Below are positions 1-7,907 of a stretch of DNA of 15,069 nucleotides, piece by piece. The translations under genes and the position numbers were made by a program. Positions within the stretch are counted from its first letter, which is position 1; the number at the start of each line of letters is the position of its first letter. Below the pieces are notes generated by a model. It saw only the letters and a list, made by a program, of their open reading frames with translations. It was not told the origin of the DNA and searched no databases. The DNA comes from Leptospirillum sp037442005 (GTDB lineage: Bacteria; Nitrospirota; Leptospirillia; Leptospirillales; Leptospirillaceae): the NCBI GenBank assembly GCA_037442005.1, contig JBBIRA010000042.1:1-15069 (forward strand), written 5' to 3'.

Positions 1-541
1 ATCCGTCATCCATCAAAATGACTGTGGCCCCGGCCTCCACAAGTTTCTGGGCCCCGGTCAGTCTGTCAGAGGACAAACCGATCAGGGCATCAGGCAGTTT
101 TTCCGCAATCAGCGCCGGCTCATCCCCCGCCTCCTGAACGTTGATCGTTTGCCGGAAGAGACCATTGTCCGTGGGCTCCTCCGGCACATCTCGCTCTCTC
201 CTCAAGCCGGGAGGGCTCTCAAGGCGCAAGACCCCTTTTTCACGGCGACGGAAGGAAAAGATCAACACCTCCGGGAGAGGATTGTTCTGTGGTGAAGACT
301 GACGCCCGTATCCCCGGGAGAGGATCCCGACAACATGGCCCCGTTCCGACAGGGCTTTTCCAAGGGCGATGACAAGAGGAGTTTTCCCATTCCCCCCCAC
401 CGTGACATTGCCCACGGAAACAACCGGAACAGAGACCTTCCCGGAAGAGAAGACCCCGATTTGATAGAGCTTTTTCCACACCGTGATCCCCATTCCGTAC
501 ACCGCTGAAAAAGGGGCCAAGACCCATCGGGAGGGGCTCAT
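1..541 (-). CDS. lpxK: Tetraacyldisaccharide 4'-kinase LpxK (partial, C-terminus beyond left edge)
   Basis: LpxK phosphorylates the 4' position of the lipid A disaccharide at the inner face of the inner membrane, using ATP. About 180 residues are visible. A moderately hydrophobic N-terminal helix (about 6-30) is followed by the family's P-loop, seen as GNVTVGGNGKTP at 44-55. Then come SRGYGR at 75-80, GDEP at 139-142, and the start of the LMDDG motif at the very edge. The stretch between SRGYGR and GDEP is about 58 residues and rich in Arg, Glu and Pro, longer than in E. coli LpxK as I recall it. The start is ATG at 541, which overlaps the waaA stop as ATGA; an AGGA lies 8 bases upstream. Another reading frame over the same bases is open but carries none of these motifs. 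It is the last visible gene of the lipid A run. Identity is secure; only the length is unknown. Confidence 0.95.
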   Translation of the reverse strand, partial: MSPSRWVLAPFSAVYGMGITVWKKLYQIGVFSSGKVSVPVVSVGNVTVGGNGKTPLVIALGKALSERGHVVGILSRGYGRQSSPQNNPLPEVLIFSFRRREKGVLRLESPPGLRRERDVPEEPTDNGLFRQTINVQEAGDEPALIAEKLPDALIGLSSDRLTGAQKLVEAGATVILMDDG

Positions 542-1980
542 GCATTCGTTCCTGTGCGGATATCAGAGCGATCGTGGTTTTCACTTTTCAGGAAATCTTC
601 GACACGGGCGATTGTCCGGGCCAGCGCTCCCTGTTCCCCTTCGACAATCTCCCGGGCCAGACTCCCGGCTTTTTTTCGGTCCTCAGGATGCGAGATCAAC
701 CAGGAAAGACGCGAAAGAAGATCTTCCTCATCGACCACTTGAAAAAGCCCGCCGCCTTCCCGAAGCGTTTCAATCAATGCCGAAACATGTTCCACGTGGG
801 GTCCCGCAATCTGGGGAACACCTTGAGCTGCCGCTTCAACCGGGCTGTGGCCTCCGACCGGATCGAAGGTGCCTCCGGTCAACGCGATATCCGACAAGGC
901 GTATAGCGCCCGGAGCTCTCCATGGGTATCAAGGATTGAAACAAGCGGCCCACTTCCGGGGGGGATACCGGGCGCGAGAGACTTCGTTTTGGAATCTTCT
1001 GGCCGCTCATCCCTTCTCCCGGAGCGGAACTGGACCCGGCACGCCTCCGATGAAAGCGGTCCTTCAAGCAGCAGGGGAAGACGGTTCAGATGGCGGGGAG
1101 CGATCATCCAATGGATCCGGGCAAACCCTTCAGGATGGGTGATCACCCGTTCTAATACCCGGTGGACCTCTTCCGGATGAGCGGATCCCCACACCACCCG
1201 GATAAACGGCTTCGGAGGTAAATCTTCCGATCCATCCGGGAAAGGCCCGTTCTCTAAAGACTGTTGTTCAAAACCGGAAAGCCAGCCTGACAGGCTCCCG
1301 ACAAGGTTTGTCCATTCCGGCGATGCCGTCGGAAGAGAAAGATCCCATTTGATGTTTCCGCAAACAGCCAGTGACTCCTCACGGACCCCCATGTCCCGGT
1401 ACCGTGTTGCATCAGCGGGAGAGGCCGCCAGAACAGTGGTCAGCCCTTTAAAAACAGGCCTTAACACCCACATCCAGCGGCTCATCGACTCAAACCCTTT
1501 GGGGGAGAGCCTTCCGCTGGCCACCAGAACCGGAATCTTCCGGGACATCGCCGACAGAAGCATCATGGGCCAGATCTCTGTTTCGAAAAGAATGATCCGG
1601 TCGATCGAACGATGAGTCCAGAACGGTTCCCAGATCCCCGGAAGATCCAAAGGCAGAAGCGACACCGGCAGATGAGGGAACGCGTTAACAAGAGCGTTCC
1701 GGCCGGATTCTGAGGTGGTGGTCAGAAGAAGAGAGTGTCCTGTCTCGGCGAGATGGCGGATCAGCGGCATGGCCGCATTGGCTTCTCCAAGACTCGCCAG
1801 ATGAAAAAGAACTGTCTTTCGACCTTTTCTGACATTCCCTCCCCCCAACCCCAACCGTTCCCCGATATGGGGTCGGGCCCGGGGGACTAAAAGCAACACA
1901 ACCAGAAGGAGAAAAATCAGGAATGGCCAGAGAATGAGGTTTGCCACACGGGCCAGCCGATAAAGCCCCGAAGCACTCAC
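538..1980 (-). CDS. waaA: 3-deoxy-D-manno-octulosonic acid (Kdo) transferase
   Basis: WaaA (KdtA) transfers Kdo from CMP-Kdo to the lipid A precursor on the cytoplasmic face of the inner membrane. The 480-residue product has an N-terminal membrane anchor (about 14-33). The catalytic-base motif reads HLASLGE, with Glu66 the expected base. Further family motifs are ETEIWP at 133-138, CGNIKWD at 207-213, APRH at 294-297, and the CMP-Kdo-binding GGTFDPVGGHSPVE at about 369-382. It is longer than the usual ~425 residues because of two low-conservation segments, about 235-258 and 320-345, both Pro/Ser/Glu-rich. The start is GTG at 1980, overlapping the msbA stop as GTGA. No strong Shine-Dalgarno precedes it, so translation probably depends on coupling to msbA. 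Whether it adds one or two Kdo units cannot be read from the sequence. Confidence 0.95.
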   Translation of the reverse strand: MSASGLYRLARVANLILWPFLIFLLLVVLLLVPRARPHIGERLGLGGGNVRKGRKTVLFHLASLGEANAAMPLIRHLAETGHSLLLTTTSESGRNALVNAFPHLPVSLLPLDLPGIWEPFWTHRSIDRIILFETEIWPMMLLSAMSRKIPVLVASGRLSPKGFESMSRWMWVLRPVFKGLTTVLAASPADATRYRDMGVREESLAVCGNIKWDLSLPTASPEWTNLVGSLSGWLSGFEQQSLENGPFPDGSEDLPPKPFIRVVWGSAHPEEVHRVLERVITHPEGFARIHWMIAPRHLNRLPLLLEGPLSSEACRVQFRSGRRDERPEDSKTKSLAPGIPPGSGPLVSILDTHGELRALYALSDIALTGGTFDPVGGHSPVEAAAQGVPQIAGPHVEHVSALIETLREGGGLFQVVDEEDLLSRLSWLISHPEDRKKAGSLAREIVEGEQGALARTIARVEDFLKSENHDRSDIRTGTNA

Positions 1981-3800
1981 GGTCCGGGATCCGGAATCAA
2001 CACCGGTTCCCCCTCTGTCAGCCCTCCCTCTTCCCGATCCACTGACGAAAGAGAGGCTTTCAGAAGCGACAGGTAGCGGCCGCCGTCCCGTTTGAGAAGA
2101 CTGTCATGGGTTCCCTCTTCAACGATCCGGCCTCCTTCAACGACATAGAGCCACTGGGCATGGCGGATGGTCGAGAGTCTGTGGGCGATGACAATCGTCG
2201 TCCGTCCCTTCATGATCCGGTCGAGCGCTTTCTGGATCAGAAATTCCGATTCGGAGTCCAGCGCACTGGTGGCTTCATCGAGGATCAACAGGCTGGGATC
2301 CCGGAGGACAACCCGGGCCAGGGCAATACGCTGCCGCTCGCCTCCCGAAAGAAAGACACCCCGCTCTCCCACAGCGGTATCAAGTCCGTCCGGGAGACGT
2401 TCAATAAAATCCAGGGCATTGGCTACTCGACAGGCTTCAGCCATTTCTTCCGGGGAAACTTCGCGTCTCAACCCGTACAGAAGATTTTCCCGGACCGTCT
2501 GGTTCATTAAAATCACGTCCTGGGTCACCAGTCCGATCCGGTCCCGAAGCATGCGGACATCAACGGTTTCAAGGTCCTGTCCGTCCCAGAGGATCCGACC
2601 GGCGGTCGGATGAAAAAAACGGGGCAGGAGATTGACCAGTGTGCTTTTTCCCGATCCGGACGGTCCGACAATGGCCACAAACCGCCCTGCGGGAATCTCC
2701 ATCGAGATCTCTTCGATGGCCCAGTCCCCTTTCCCTCCGTACCGGAACGAAACCTTTTCAAAGGTGATCCCGCGGGTCAGCGGTCCAACGGGAATTCCCC
2801 CCTCTTCATTCATCGGCTCAAGCGGTTTATCAAGAACTTCGGAAATCCGTTCGGCGGCGGCAAGGGAGGCCTGGATTCCGGACTGGGCGTTTCCCAGCCC
2901 CTTGATCGGCTGATAAAGCATCTGGGCGGCGGTGATGAAGCCGACGAGCGTTCCCAGCGTCAGCGTTCCATGAATCACCGAGTATCCCCCGAGCCAGACC
3001 GCCACCCCCGCTCCCAGGGCTCCGATCGATTCCATGATGGGCGAAAGCATGTTTTCATATTTCACAAGTTTGAGCTGAATAGCCGTAAACTCACCGGAAT
3101 GGCGCTCAAAACTCTTGATTTCCCGCTCTTCCGACCCGACCGCCTTGATCAGACGGACCGACGACAGACTTTCGGAAAGGTGCTGGTTCATGTCACCAAT
3201 TTTTCCCTGAAAACGATGGGAGGATCCCCGGATCTTCTTTCCGATCTTCCGGATCGGGATCAGCGTGAACGGAACAACGATCAGGATAAAAAAAGTCAGT
3301 TTCGGGTTCATCCAGAAAAGGGCGGCCAGCATCCCGATCGATGTAAAGGTATTTCGGATCAGATCCCGGATGATTTCGGCGATCCCTCCCTGCAGGATCT
3401 GGGTGTCGTTTGTCACCCGGCTCATGAGAGAGCCCGTTCCCTCCCGGCCATACGCATCGAGGGGAAGCCGGATCACATGGGCGAACAGATCCCGGCGCAC
3501 GTCGGAAACCATATTGAGCGCGGCTTTTTTCAGATAATAGGCCTGAAGATAAGCAGTGACCCCCTTGACCGAATACAGGACAAAGAAGGCCGCCGGAAGG
3601 ACAAAAAGCAGATGGGGATTTTTCTCGCTGAAGACCTTGTCGATCAGTTCTTTCAACAGGATCGGAACGCCGCTTGAAACACCGGCGCCGATAATGGCCA
3701 TCAAGATCCCCAGAAACAGGAGAAGACGGTACGGATGAAGCCACCGGTGCAACCGTTTCCGGATTTTCTGGTAAACCGGATCGTTCCAGAACAGCATCAT
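1977..3800 (-). CDS. msbA: Lipid A export ABC transporter, permease/ATP-binding protein MsbA
   Basis: This is a 607-residue half-transporter with an N-terminal transmembrane domain (about 1-320, roughly six hydrophobic segments) and a C-terminal nucleotide-binding domain. The ATPase motifs are complete: Walker A GPSGSGKST from 379, Q-loop Gln427, signature LSGGERQ from 484, Walker B LLILDE at 504-509, and switch His540 in IVIAHRLST. The position between lpxB and waaA makes lipid A core flipping across the inner membrane the natural role. The family as a whole also includes multidrug exporters, so the substrate is inferred from context. The start is ATG at 3800 in an ATGA overlap with the lpxB stop. 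A second Met follows immediately and cannot be excluded as the start. The ribosome-binding site is weak. The last ~25 residues are a Gly/Glu/Pro-rich tail beyond the ATPase fold. Confidence 0.93.
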   Translation of the reverse strand: MMLFWNDPVYQKIRKRLHRWLHPYRLLLFLGILMAIIGAGVSSGVPILLKELIDKVFSEKNPHLLFVLPAAFFVLYSVKGVTAYLQAYYLKKAALNMVSDVRRDLFAHVIRLPLDAYGREGTGSLMSRVTNDTQILQGGIAEIIRDLIRNTFTSIGMLAALFWMNPKLTFFILIVVPFTLIPIRKIGKKIRGSSHRFQGKIGDMNQHLSESLSSVRLIKAVGSEEREIKSFERHSGEFTAIQLKLVKYENMLSPIMESIGALGAGVAVWLGGYSVIHGTLTLGTLVGFITAAQMLYQPIKGLGNAQSGIQASLAAAERISEVLDKPLEPMNEEGGIPVGPLTRGITFEKVSFRYGGKGDWAIEEISMEIPAGRFVAIVGPSGSGKSTLVNLLPRFFHPTAGRILWDGQDLETVDVRMLRDRIGLVTQDVILMNQTVRENLLYGLRREVSPEEMAEACRVANALDFIERLPDGLDTAVGERGVFLSGGERQRIALARVVLRDPSLLILDEATSALDSESEFLIQKALDRIMKGRTTIVIAHRLSTIRHAQWLYVVEGGRIVEEGTHDSLLKRDGGRYLSLLKASLSSVDREEGGLTEGEPVLIPDPGP

Positions 3801-5038
3801 GGTGTTTTTGTCACTTTCCAGCCCAGAAGACGTGCCATCGCCCGGGCGGCATTGGATGATGCGCCGGGCTCGCCCAGTGCCGTCGAGACTCTTTCAAGAT
3901 CGTTTTTCATCGTCTGATATTTTACCGGATCATCGAGAATTTCCAAAACAGCCTCCGAAATGGCTTCCGGCGTGGCCGCCCCCTGAATCAGCTCGGGCAT
4001 GGCGGTTTTTCCTTCCGGAGAGACACCCGCCACCAGATTCACCATGCCAATCGCCGGAACAGTCACCAGATGCTTCGCAATCTGATAGGACAAGGCGTTC
4101 ATGACATAGACAATGACCATTGGAACACCCAGAAGAGCCGTTTCAAGAGTTGCGGTTCCGCTGGTCACCACCACGACATCACAGGCTTTTGTCACCGCGC
4201 GGAACTGTCCGGGAATTCGCCGGAAGACTTCGGGGTCCGTCGTCCACGGCCAGGTCTGCTCAAATTCAGCCATAAGGGATTCTTTGAGATGCGGGGTCTG
4301 AGGAACGAGCGCACGAAGTCCGGGGCGCCGCTTTCTCAATTGGTCGAACGCAGACAGCATGCGGGGGTAGAGGTAGCGGATTTCCGATTCCCGCGAGCCG
4401 GGAAGAAGGCCAATGACCCGTTGCTCCCGGCATTCCTGTAAACCGGGGGGGCCGGTTTCGGGAAAAAACTGTTTTTTCAGCTCCGCGGATTCTTTTCCCG
4501 GCCGTGGTTCATCAAGAAGAGGATGGCCCACAAAGGTGACAGGAACGCCCTCTTGCTCATAGAACTCTTTCTCAAAAGGAAAAATGACAAACATATGATC
4601 GACCAGACGTCGAATTTTTTCGACCCGGCCCTTCCGGGAGGCCCAGACCTGGGGGCTCACGTAATAAAAAATCCGGACCCCCATGGAATGAAGGGATTCG
4701 GCCAGACGCAGGTTGAAACCTGAAAAATCGATCAGGATCGCCGTTTGGATCTGCTCGTTCCGGACCGTGTCTACCACACGTTTTTTGACATCGAAGAGGA
4801 CGGGGAGTTTTTTCGCGACCTCCAGAAGCCCCATGACCGACAACTCGGAGATATTGGCAATCAACCGGGCACCGGCTTTCTTGAGCTGATCCCCACCGAC
4901 GGCAAAGGCCACAAGATCCGGATTGAGCTCGGAAAGCGCCGTCAGCAGCTTGCCACCGTGCATGTCCCCCGATGGCTCACCGGTCACCAGGAGAATCCGT
5001 TGGGATGTGGGGAAAGAGGAGGGAGTCGGATCAGACAG
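3797..5038 (-). CDS. lpxB: Lipid-A-disaccharide synthase LpxB, probable CTG start
   Basis: LpxB condenses UDP-2,3-diacylglucosamine with lipid X to form the lipid A disaccharide (a GT-B-type glycosyltransferase). Counting from the CTG at 5038 gives 413 residues. The first strand and loop read RILLVTGEPSGDMHGG (from about residue 14), then ELSVMGLLEV, DFSGFN (Asp about 104, matching Asp98 of E. coli), SPQVW, GHPLLDE, LLPGSRESEI and a SGTATLE nucleotide-binding loop. The first ATG-like start in frame is GTG at 4987. That start would cut off the RILLV beta strand, which the family keeps, and it has no Shine-Dalgarno. Upstream, the only in-frame codon at proper distance from a strong AAAGGAG (5046-5052, spacing 7) is CTG at 5038. 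The frame is closed by a TGA near 5098. It lies 105 bp downstream of the oxidoreductase gene and overlaps msbA by 4 bases. Identity is sure; the start is an inference. Confidence 0.9.
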   Translation of the reverse strand: MSDPTPSSFPTSQRILLVTGEPSGDMHGGKLLTALSELNPDLVAFAVGGDQLKKAGARLIANISELSVMGLLEVAKKLPVLFDVKKRVVDTVRNEQIQTAILIDFSGFNLRLAESLHSMGVRIFYYVSPQVWASRKGRVEKIRRLVDHMFVIFPFEKEFYEQEGVPVTFVGHPLLDEPRPGKESAELKKQFFPETGPPGLQECREQRVIGLLPGSRESEIRYLYPRMLSAFDQLRKRRPGLRALVPQTPHLKESLMAEFEQTWPWTTDPEVFRRIPGQFRAVTKACDVVVVTSGTATLETALLGVPMVIVYVMNALSYQIAKHLVTVPAIGMVNLVAGVSPEGKTAMPELIQGAATPEAISEAVLEILDDPVKYQTMKNDLERVSTALGEPGASSNAARAMARLLGWKVTKTP

Positions 5039-5045
5039 GAGCGTT

Positions 5046-5052
5046 CTCCTTT
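5046..5052 (-). promoter_or_regulatory. Shine-Dalgarno site that sets the lpxB start
   Basis: On the - strand these bases read AAAGGAG, a near-perfect complement of the 16S rRNA tail. Seven bases separate it from CTG at 5038. No ATG, GTG or TTG in the lpxB frame lies at a workable distance, so this site is the main argument for a CTG start. Confidence 0.65.
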
Positions 5053-5094
5053 GGTGAACGGGAAAAATCTTCTCCGGAATGCGTCGGGAATTGG

Positions 5095-5138
5095 ATCAGG
5101 GATCCCTTGATTTCTGTTTTGTCTGTCTTCAAAAACAG
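5095..5138 (-). repeat. Two inverted repeats between the oxidoreductase gene and lpxB
   Basis: The largest gap inside the lipid A run (5039-5143) holds two dyad elements. At 5114-5138, CTGTTTT pairs with AAAACAG, a 7-bp stem around an 11-base loop. At 5095-5111, GGGATCCC is flanked by ATCA and TGAT with one extra T on one side, giving a near-continuous palindrome. They could be mRNA hairpins that affect processing or an operator. Neither has the T-run of an intrinsic terminator, and I see no clear promoter between them and lpxB. Function is unassigned. Confidence 0.5.
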
Positions 5139-5143
5139 TGCGC

Positions 5144-6154
5144 TCAGTCCTCGATGCCGGAAAGAAGGGAGGGGTCGGTCAGGGGTGTCCTCTTACCTCC
5201 CTGAGACTTGAACCGTTCAAGACTTTCATTCGCGAGACTGGTCACCCGAAGGGCCACTTTCAGGGCGGAAAGCGCTTCTTCCCCCGTGACCTTGACCGGG
5301 GTATCCGACACAATGGACTCTATAAAGCTTGAAAGTTCTTTTTTCAAGGGCTCGACCGGCTCAAACGACCGCTTGTCCCGATCGATCCGGGGAAGACTTC
5401 CCGGAGTAATGTCCACCTTGGCAGTCTTTAATTCCCGGGTTTCATAATTCAGGGAAAAATAGCGGCCTTCCCGGTCAAAAATCCGGAACTTCCTGAGCCT
5501 TTCCAGTGAGACACGACTTCCCGACACCTGGGCCAGACATCCGTTTTCAAACTCGATCCAGGCATGGGCAATATCGACGTGACCGGTAATCACCGGCGTC
5601 CCGACCACCCGGATATCGGCAATCGGAGATCGGACCAGCGAAAGAATGATATCGATGTCATGGATCATCAGGTCCACCACGACCGGCACATCCGTCCCCC
5701 GGCTGCCAAAGGGAGAGAGACGCTGGGCTTCGATATAGGCGGGTTGCGGATTCGCTTCAAAGATCGCTTCGATGCCGGGATTAAAGCGTTCAATATGACC
5801 GATCTGGAGTTTGACGCCTTTTTTCCGGGTCAGCTCCAGAATTTTTTCCGCATGTTCGACCGTATCGGCAATGGGCTTTTCAAGAAACAGATGGGGGCTT
5901 GCGTGTTCCAGCACCTGTTCGACTATTTCAAGATGGGTCGTTGTCGGCGTCACGATCGAAACGGCATCGACCTCCCGGGACAAATCATCCACAGACTTGA
6001 ACAACGGAACCTTGAGTCTGTCGGCAATTTCCCGGGCCCGGCCACTGTCAGCATCCACAATCCCGACAAGCGTCACCCCCGGAATCTCCGTCAACACCCG
6101 GGCGTGATGCTGTCCCAGGTATCCCACGCCAATCACTCCGACCCTCAGTCCCAT
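5144..6154 (-). CDS. Gfo/Idh/MocA-family NAD(P)-dependent sugar oxidoreductase in the lipid A operon (GnnA candidate)
   Basis: The 336-residue protein has the full two-domain family layout. An N-terminal Rossmann fold carries GVGYLG (9-14) and an acidic strand end (VDAD, about 33-36). The EKP motif has Lys93, which usually acts with substrate and nicotinamide. A GHIERFNP segment lies at 119-126. The C-terminal sugar-binding domain has Asp161 and His165 in a DLMIHDID motif, the usual catalytic pair. The enzyme is therefore likely to oxidise or reduce a sugar hydroxyl, probably of a nucleotide sugar. It starts at ATG 6154, ten bases inside the end of lpxI, behind an AGGAG, so the two are made together. 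Placement between lpxI and lpxB recalls GnnA of Acidithiobacillus and Leptospira, which oxidises UDP-GlcNAc at C3 for amide-linked lipid A. Its partner aminotransferase GnnB is not visible here, so that role remains a hypothesis. Confidence 0.85.
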   Translation of the reverse strand: MGLRVGVIGVGYLGQHHARVLTEIPGVTLVGIVDADSGRAREIADRLKVPLFKSVDDLSREVDAVSIVTPTTTHLEIVEQVLEHASPHLFLEKPIADTVEHAEKILELTRKKGVKLQIGHIERFNPGIEAIFEANPQPAYIEAQRLSPFGSRGTDVPVVVDLMIHDIDIILSLVRSPIADIRVVGTPVITGHVDIAHAWIEFENGCLAQVSGSRVSLERLRKFRIFDREGRYFSLNYETRELKTAKVDITPGSLPRIDRDKRSFEPVEPLKKELSSFIESIVSDTPVKVTGEEALSALKVALRVTSLANESLERFKSQGGKRTPLTDPSLLSGIED

Positions 6155-7008
6155 TTGACTCCTACAACAGAAATATTGGCCTGATTGGCTCGCATGATAA
6201 ACTCGGGCCCATCCAGAATGATCGTTTTTCCCGCCTCAATGGCCAACGTTCCCGCCCCGACCTCTTCCATCACGCGAAGGGTTTCCATTCCGACCGCAGG
6301 CAGATCAAAGCGGAGGTCCTGATGGGGTTTCACCATCTTGGCAACCACAACACCGGGCGGACCGTACTTGGCCCCCCGCCGGATCGTCTCATCGGTTCCT
6401 TCAATGGCTTCAACCGCCAGAACCACCTTTTCCCGGACAACGACACACTGTCCGATATCGTGCTCTCCCAAGGCCTTTCCCACGGAAAACGCGATCCGGA
6501 TGTCCGCCATGTCTTCTGCAGTCGGCTGCCGGTTCCCCAGAACCCCCTCTCCGGCGGCAATCTCCGGCAAAAGGATCGTCGAGGGAACAATCGTGATCCC
6601 TTCCTTCTGAAAGGCATCGGCCAGGGCGCGGAGCACCTGATCATCATGGTGAACAGCGACTTTGGCCAGAATAGACAACCCTTTCAGATCCGGACGGAAC
6701 TCAAACAGGCTGGGTTTTCGGATTCCGCCGACAAACGCGGCCTGGGTCACGGATTCCTTATGGAACAGATCAAAAATGGGCGAAACCTGACCGACCCGGA
6801 TCCATGTCACCGGATAGCCGAATGTCTCGATTTCAGGATCGGTCTCTCCCTTGTGGGCAAGAACGATGACAGGAACTTTCCTGTTGCGGGCTTCCTCCAG
6901 AAAAAGGAGGGGAAACCGGCCGTTGCCGGCGATCATCCCGATGGTCTGCTCCGGCGATTCCGGGCTTTTGTGGCCGCCTGTGCCGGTATCCCGTTCAGAC
7001 AAGGTCAA
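6145..7008 (-). CDS. lpxI: UDP-2,3-diacylglucosamine pyrophosphatase LpxI
   Basis: LpxI (formerly DUF1009) hydrolyses UDP-2,3-diacylglucosamine to lipid X and UMP, the step done by the unrelated LpxH in E. coli. The 287-residue product shows the N-terminal IGMIAGNGRFP (from about 23), WIRVGQVSPIFDLF (69-82) and VGGIRKPSLF (93-102). The C-terminal domain has AIEGTDETIRRG (201-212) and KPHQDLRFDLPAVG (227-240). Asp235 sits in the region that holds the essential Asp of Caulobacter LpxI, as I recall it. About 20 polar residues precede the conserved core. The start is TTG at 7008, forming a TTGA overlap with the lpxA stop; another TTG lies two codons on. No strong Shine-Dalgarno is seen, so coupling to lpxA is likely. 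It overlaps the oxidoreductase gene by 10 bases downstream. Confidence 0.93.
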   Translation of the reverse strand: MTLSERDTGTGGHKSPESPEQTIGMIAGNGRFPLLFLEEARNRKVPVIVLAHKGETDPEIETFGYPVTWIRVGQVSPIFDLFHKESVTQAAFVGGIRKPSLFEFRPDLKGLSILAKVAVHHDDQVLRALADAFQKEGITIVPSTILLPEIAAGEGVLGNRQPTAEDMADIRIAFSVGKALGEHDIGQCVVVREKVVLAVEAIEGTDETIRRGAKYGPPGVVVAKMVKPHQDLRFDLPAVGMETLRVMEEVGAGTLAIEAGKTIILDGPEFIMRANQANISVVGVKWD

Positions 7009-7889
7009 CCCCGGTCGTCGCCATCGGATGAGGACGGCTGCGCATCATTTTTATGAGAAGTGAGAACCCCCCGGGATGACTGTTCGATAAACGAAAGCAG
7101 ATGATTGACTTCCGCCGTCAGAGGGATCTGTGTCCGGACTTCGCTGATGGCCTGTTTCTGGGATCCTGTTCCCCGGAACAGGATCGAATAGGCTTTTTTC
7201 AGCGCCGCGATCGAATCGGGCGCCACCCTGGCACGTCGGAGTCCTTCCATGTTCAGCCCGTATAGAAAAGCCCGGTTACCGGAGGCCCAGACATAGGGAG
7301 GAACATCCTTAGAAATACCGCTCATTCCCCCCACCAGAGCCATGGCGCCAATCTTCACAAACTGATGGATTCCCGTGAGTCCGCCAATAATCGCCCCGTC
7401 TTCAATGGTGATATGGCCGGCCAGATTCGCCGCATTGGCCATGATGATCCGGGACCCCAGACGGCAGTCATGAGCCACATGAACATAGGCCATCAGAAGG
7501 TTCCCGTCGCCCAGGCGGGTCACCATGCCTCCCCCTTCGGTTCCCCGATGGATCGTGACCGACTCGCGAATCGTATTCCGGTCTCCGATCTCGACCCAGC
7601 TCGGTTCTCCGTGATACTTCAGGTCCTGGGGAACAAGTCCGGCGGATGAAAAGGGAAAAAAGGTATTCCCCTGCCCGACGATCACCCGACCATCAAGAAC
7701 CACATGAGAAACCAGACGGGTTCCCGATCCGATCACGACCTTTGGACCGACCGTGCAAAACGGACCAATCGACACGCCTGGACCAAGCTCAGCCCCTTTG
7801 GCCACAGAAGCCATCGGATGGATGAAGACTTCCCCCGAATTCAATGGAGAATCTTCCGGCTCATGGGAACCAGAAAGCTCTTTTTTCAA
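7005..7889 (-). CDS. lpxA: UDP-N-acetylglucosamine acyltransferase LpxA
   Basis: LpxA performs the first step of lipid A synthesis, moving a 3-hydroxyacyl chain from ACP to the 3-position of UDP-GlcNAc. The 294-residue protein is a left-handed beta-helix of hexapeptide repeats followed by a helical C-terminal region. Catalytic His140 lies in VHVAHDC with His137 beside it (E. coli His125 and His122). QDLKY at 88-92 and RESVTIHRGT also match E. coli closely. The acyl-chain 'ruler' position is Gly188 in LVGGMSG, equal to E. coli Gly173, which in that family favours long (C14-type) chains. There are about 16 extra N-terminal residues and a polar C-terminal tail. The start is TTG at 7889, seven bases after GGAAAGG; an in-frame TAG just upstream (7905-7907) excludes a longer protein. 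The sequence looks like a normal hydroxyl-type LpxA, although selectivity for a 3-amino substrate cannot be ruled out by eye. Confidence 0.95.
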   Translation of the reverse strand: MKKELSGSHEPEDSPLNSGEVFIHPMASVAKGAELGPGVSIGPFCTVGPKVVIGSGTRLVSHVVLDGRVIVGQGNTFFPFSSAGLVPQDLKYHGEPSWVEIGDRNTIRESVTIHRGTEGGGMVTRLGDGNLLMAYVHVAHDCRLGSRIIMANAANLAGHITIEDGAIIGGLTGIHQFVKIGAMALVGGMSGISKDVPPYVWASGNRAFLYGLNMEGLRRARVAPDSIAALKKAYSILFRGTGSQKQAISEVRTQIPLTAEVNHLLSFIEQSSRGVLTSHKNDAQPSSSDGDDRG

Positions 7890-7907
7890 ATCGACGCCTT
7901 TCCGCTA

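Noticed and set aside
240..584. 114-codon - strand frame overlapping waaA and lpxK
   Set aside because: The neighbouring frame encodes LpxK with P-loop, SRGYGR and GDEP motifs; this one has no recognisable motif.
2610..3677. 355-codon open frame on the + strand opposite msbA
   Set aside because: MsbA on the other strand has every ABC motif; this frame has none and shows the same reversed-frame composition.
4987..4989. GTG at 4987 as the lpxB start
   Set aside because: It would remove the conserved first beta strand and lacks a ribosome-binding site.
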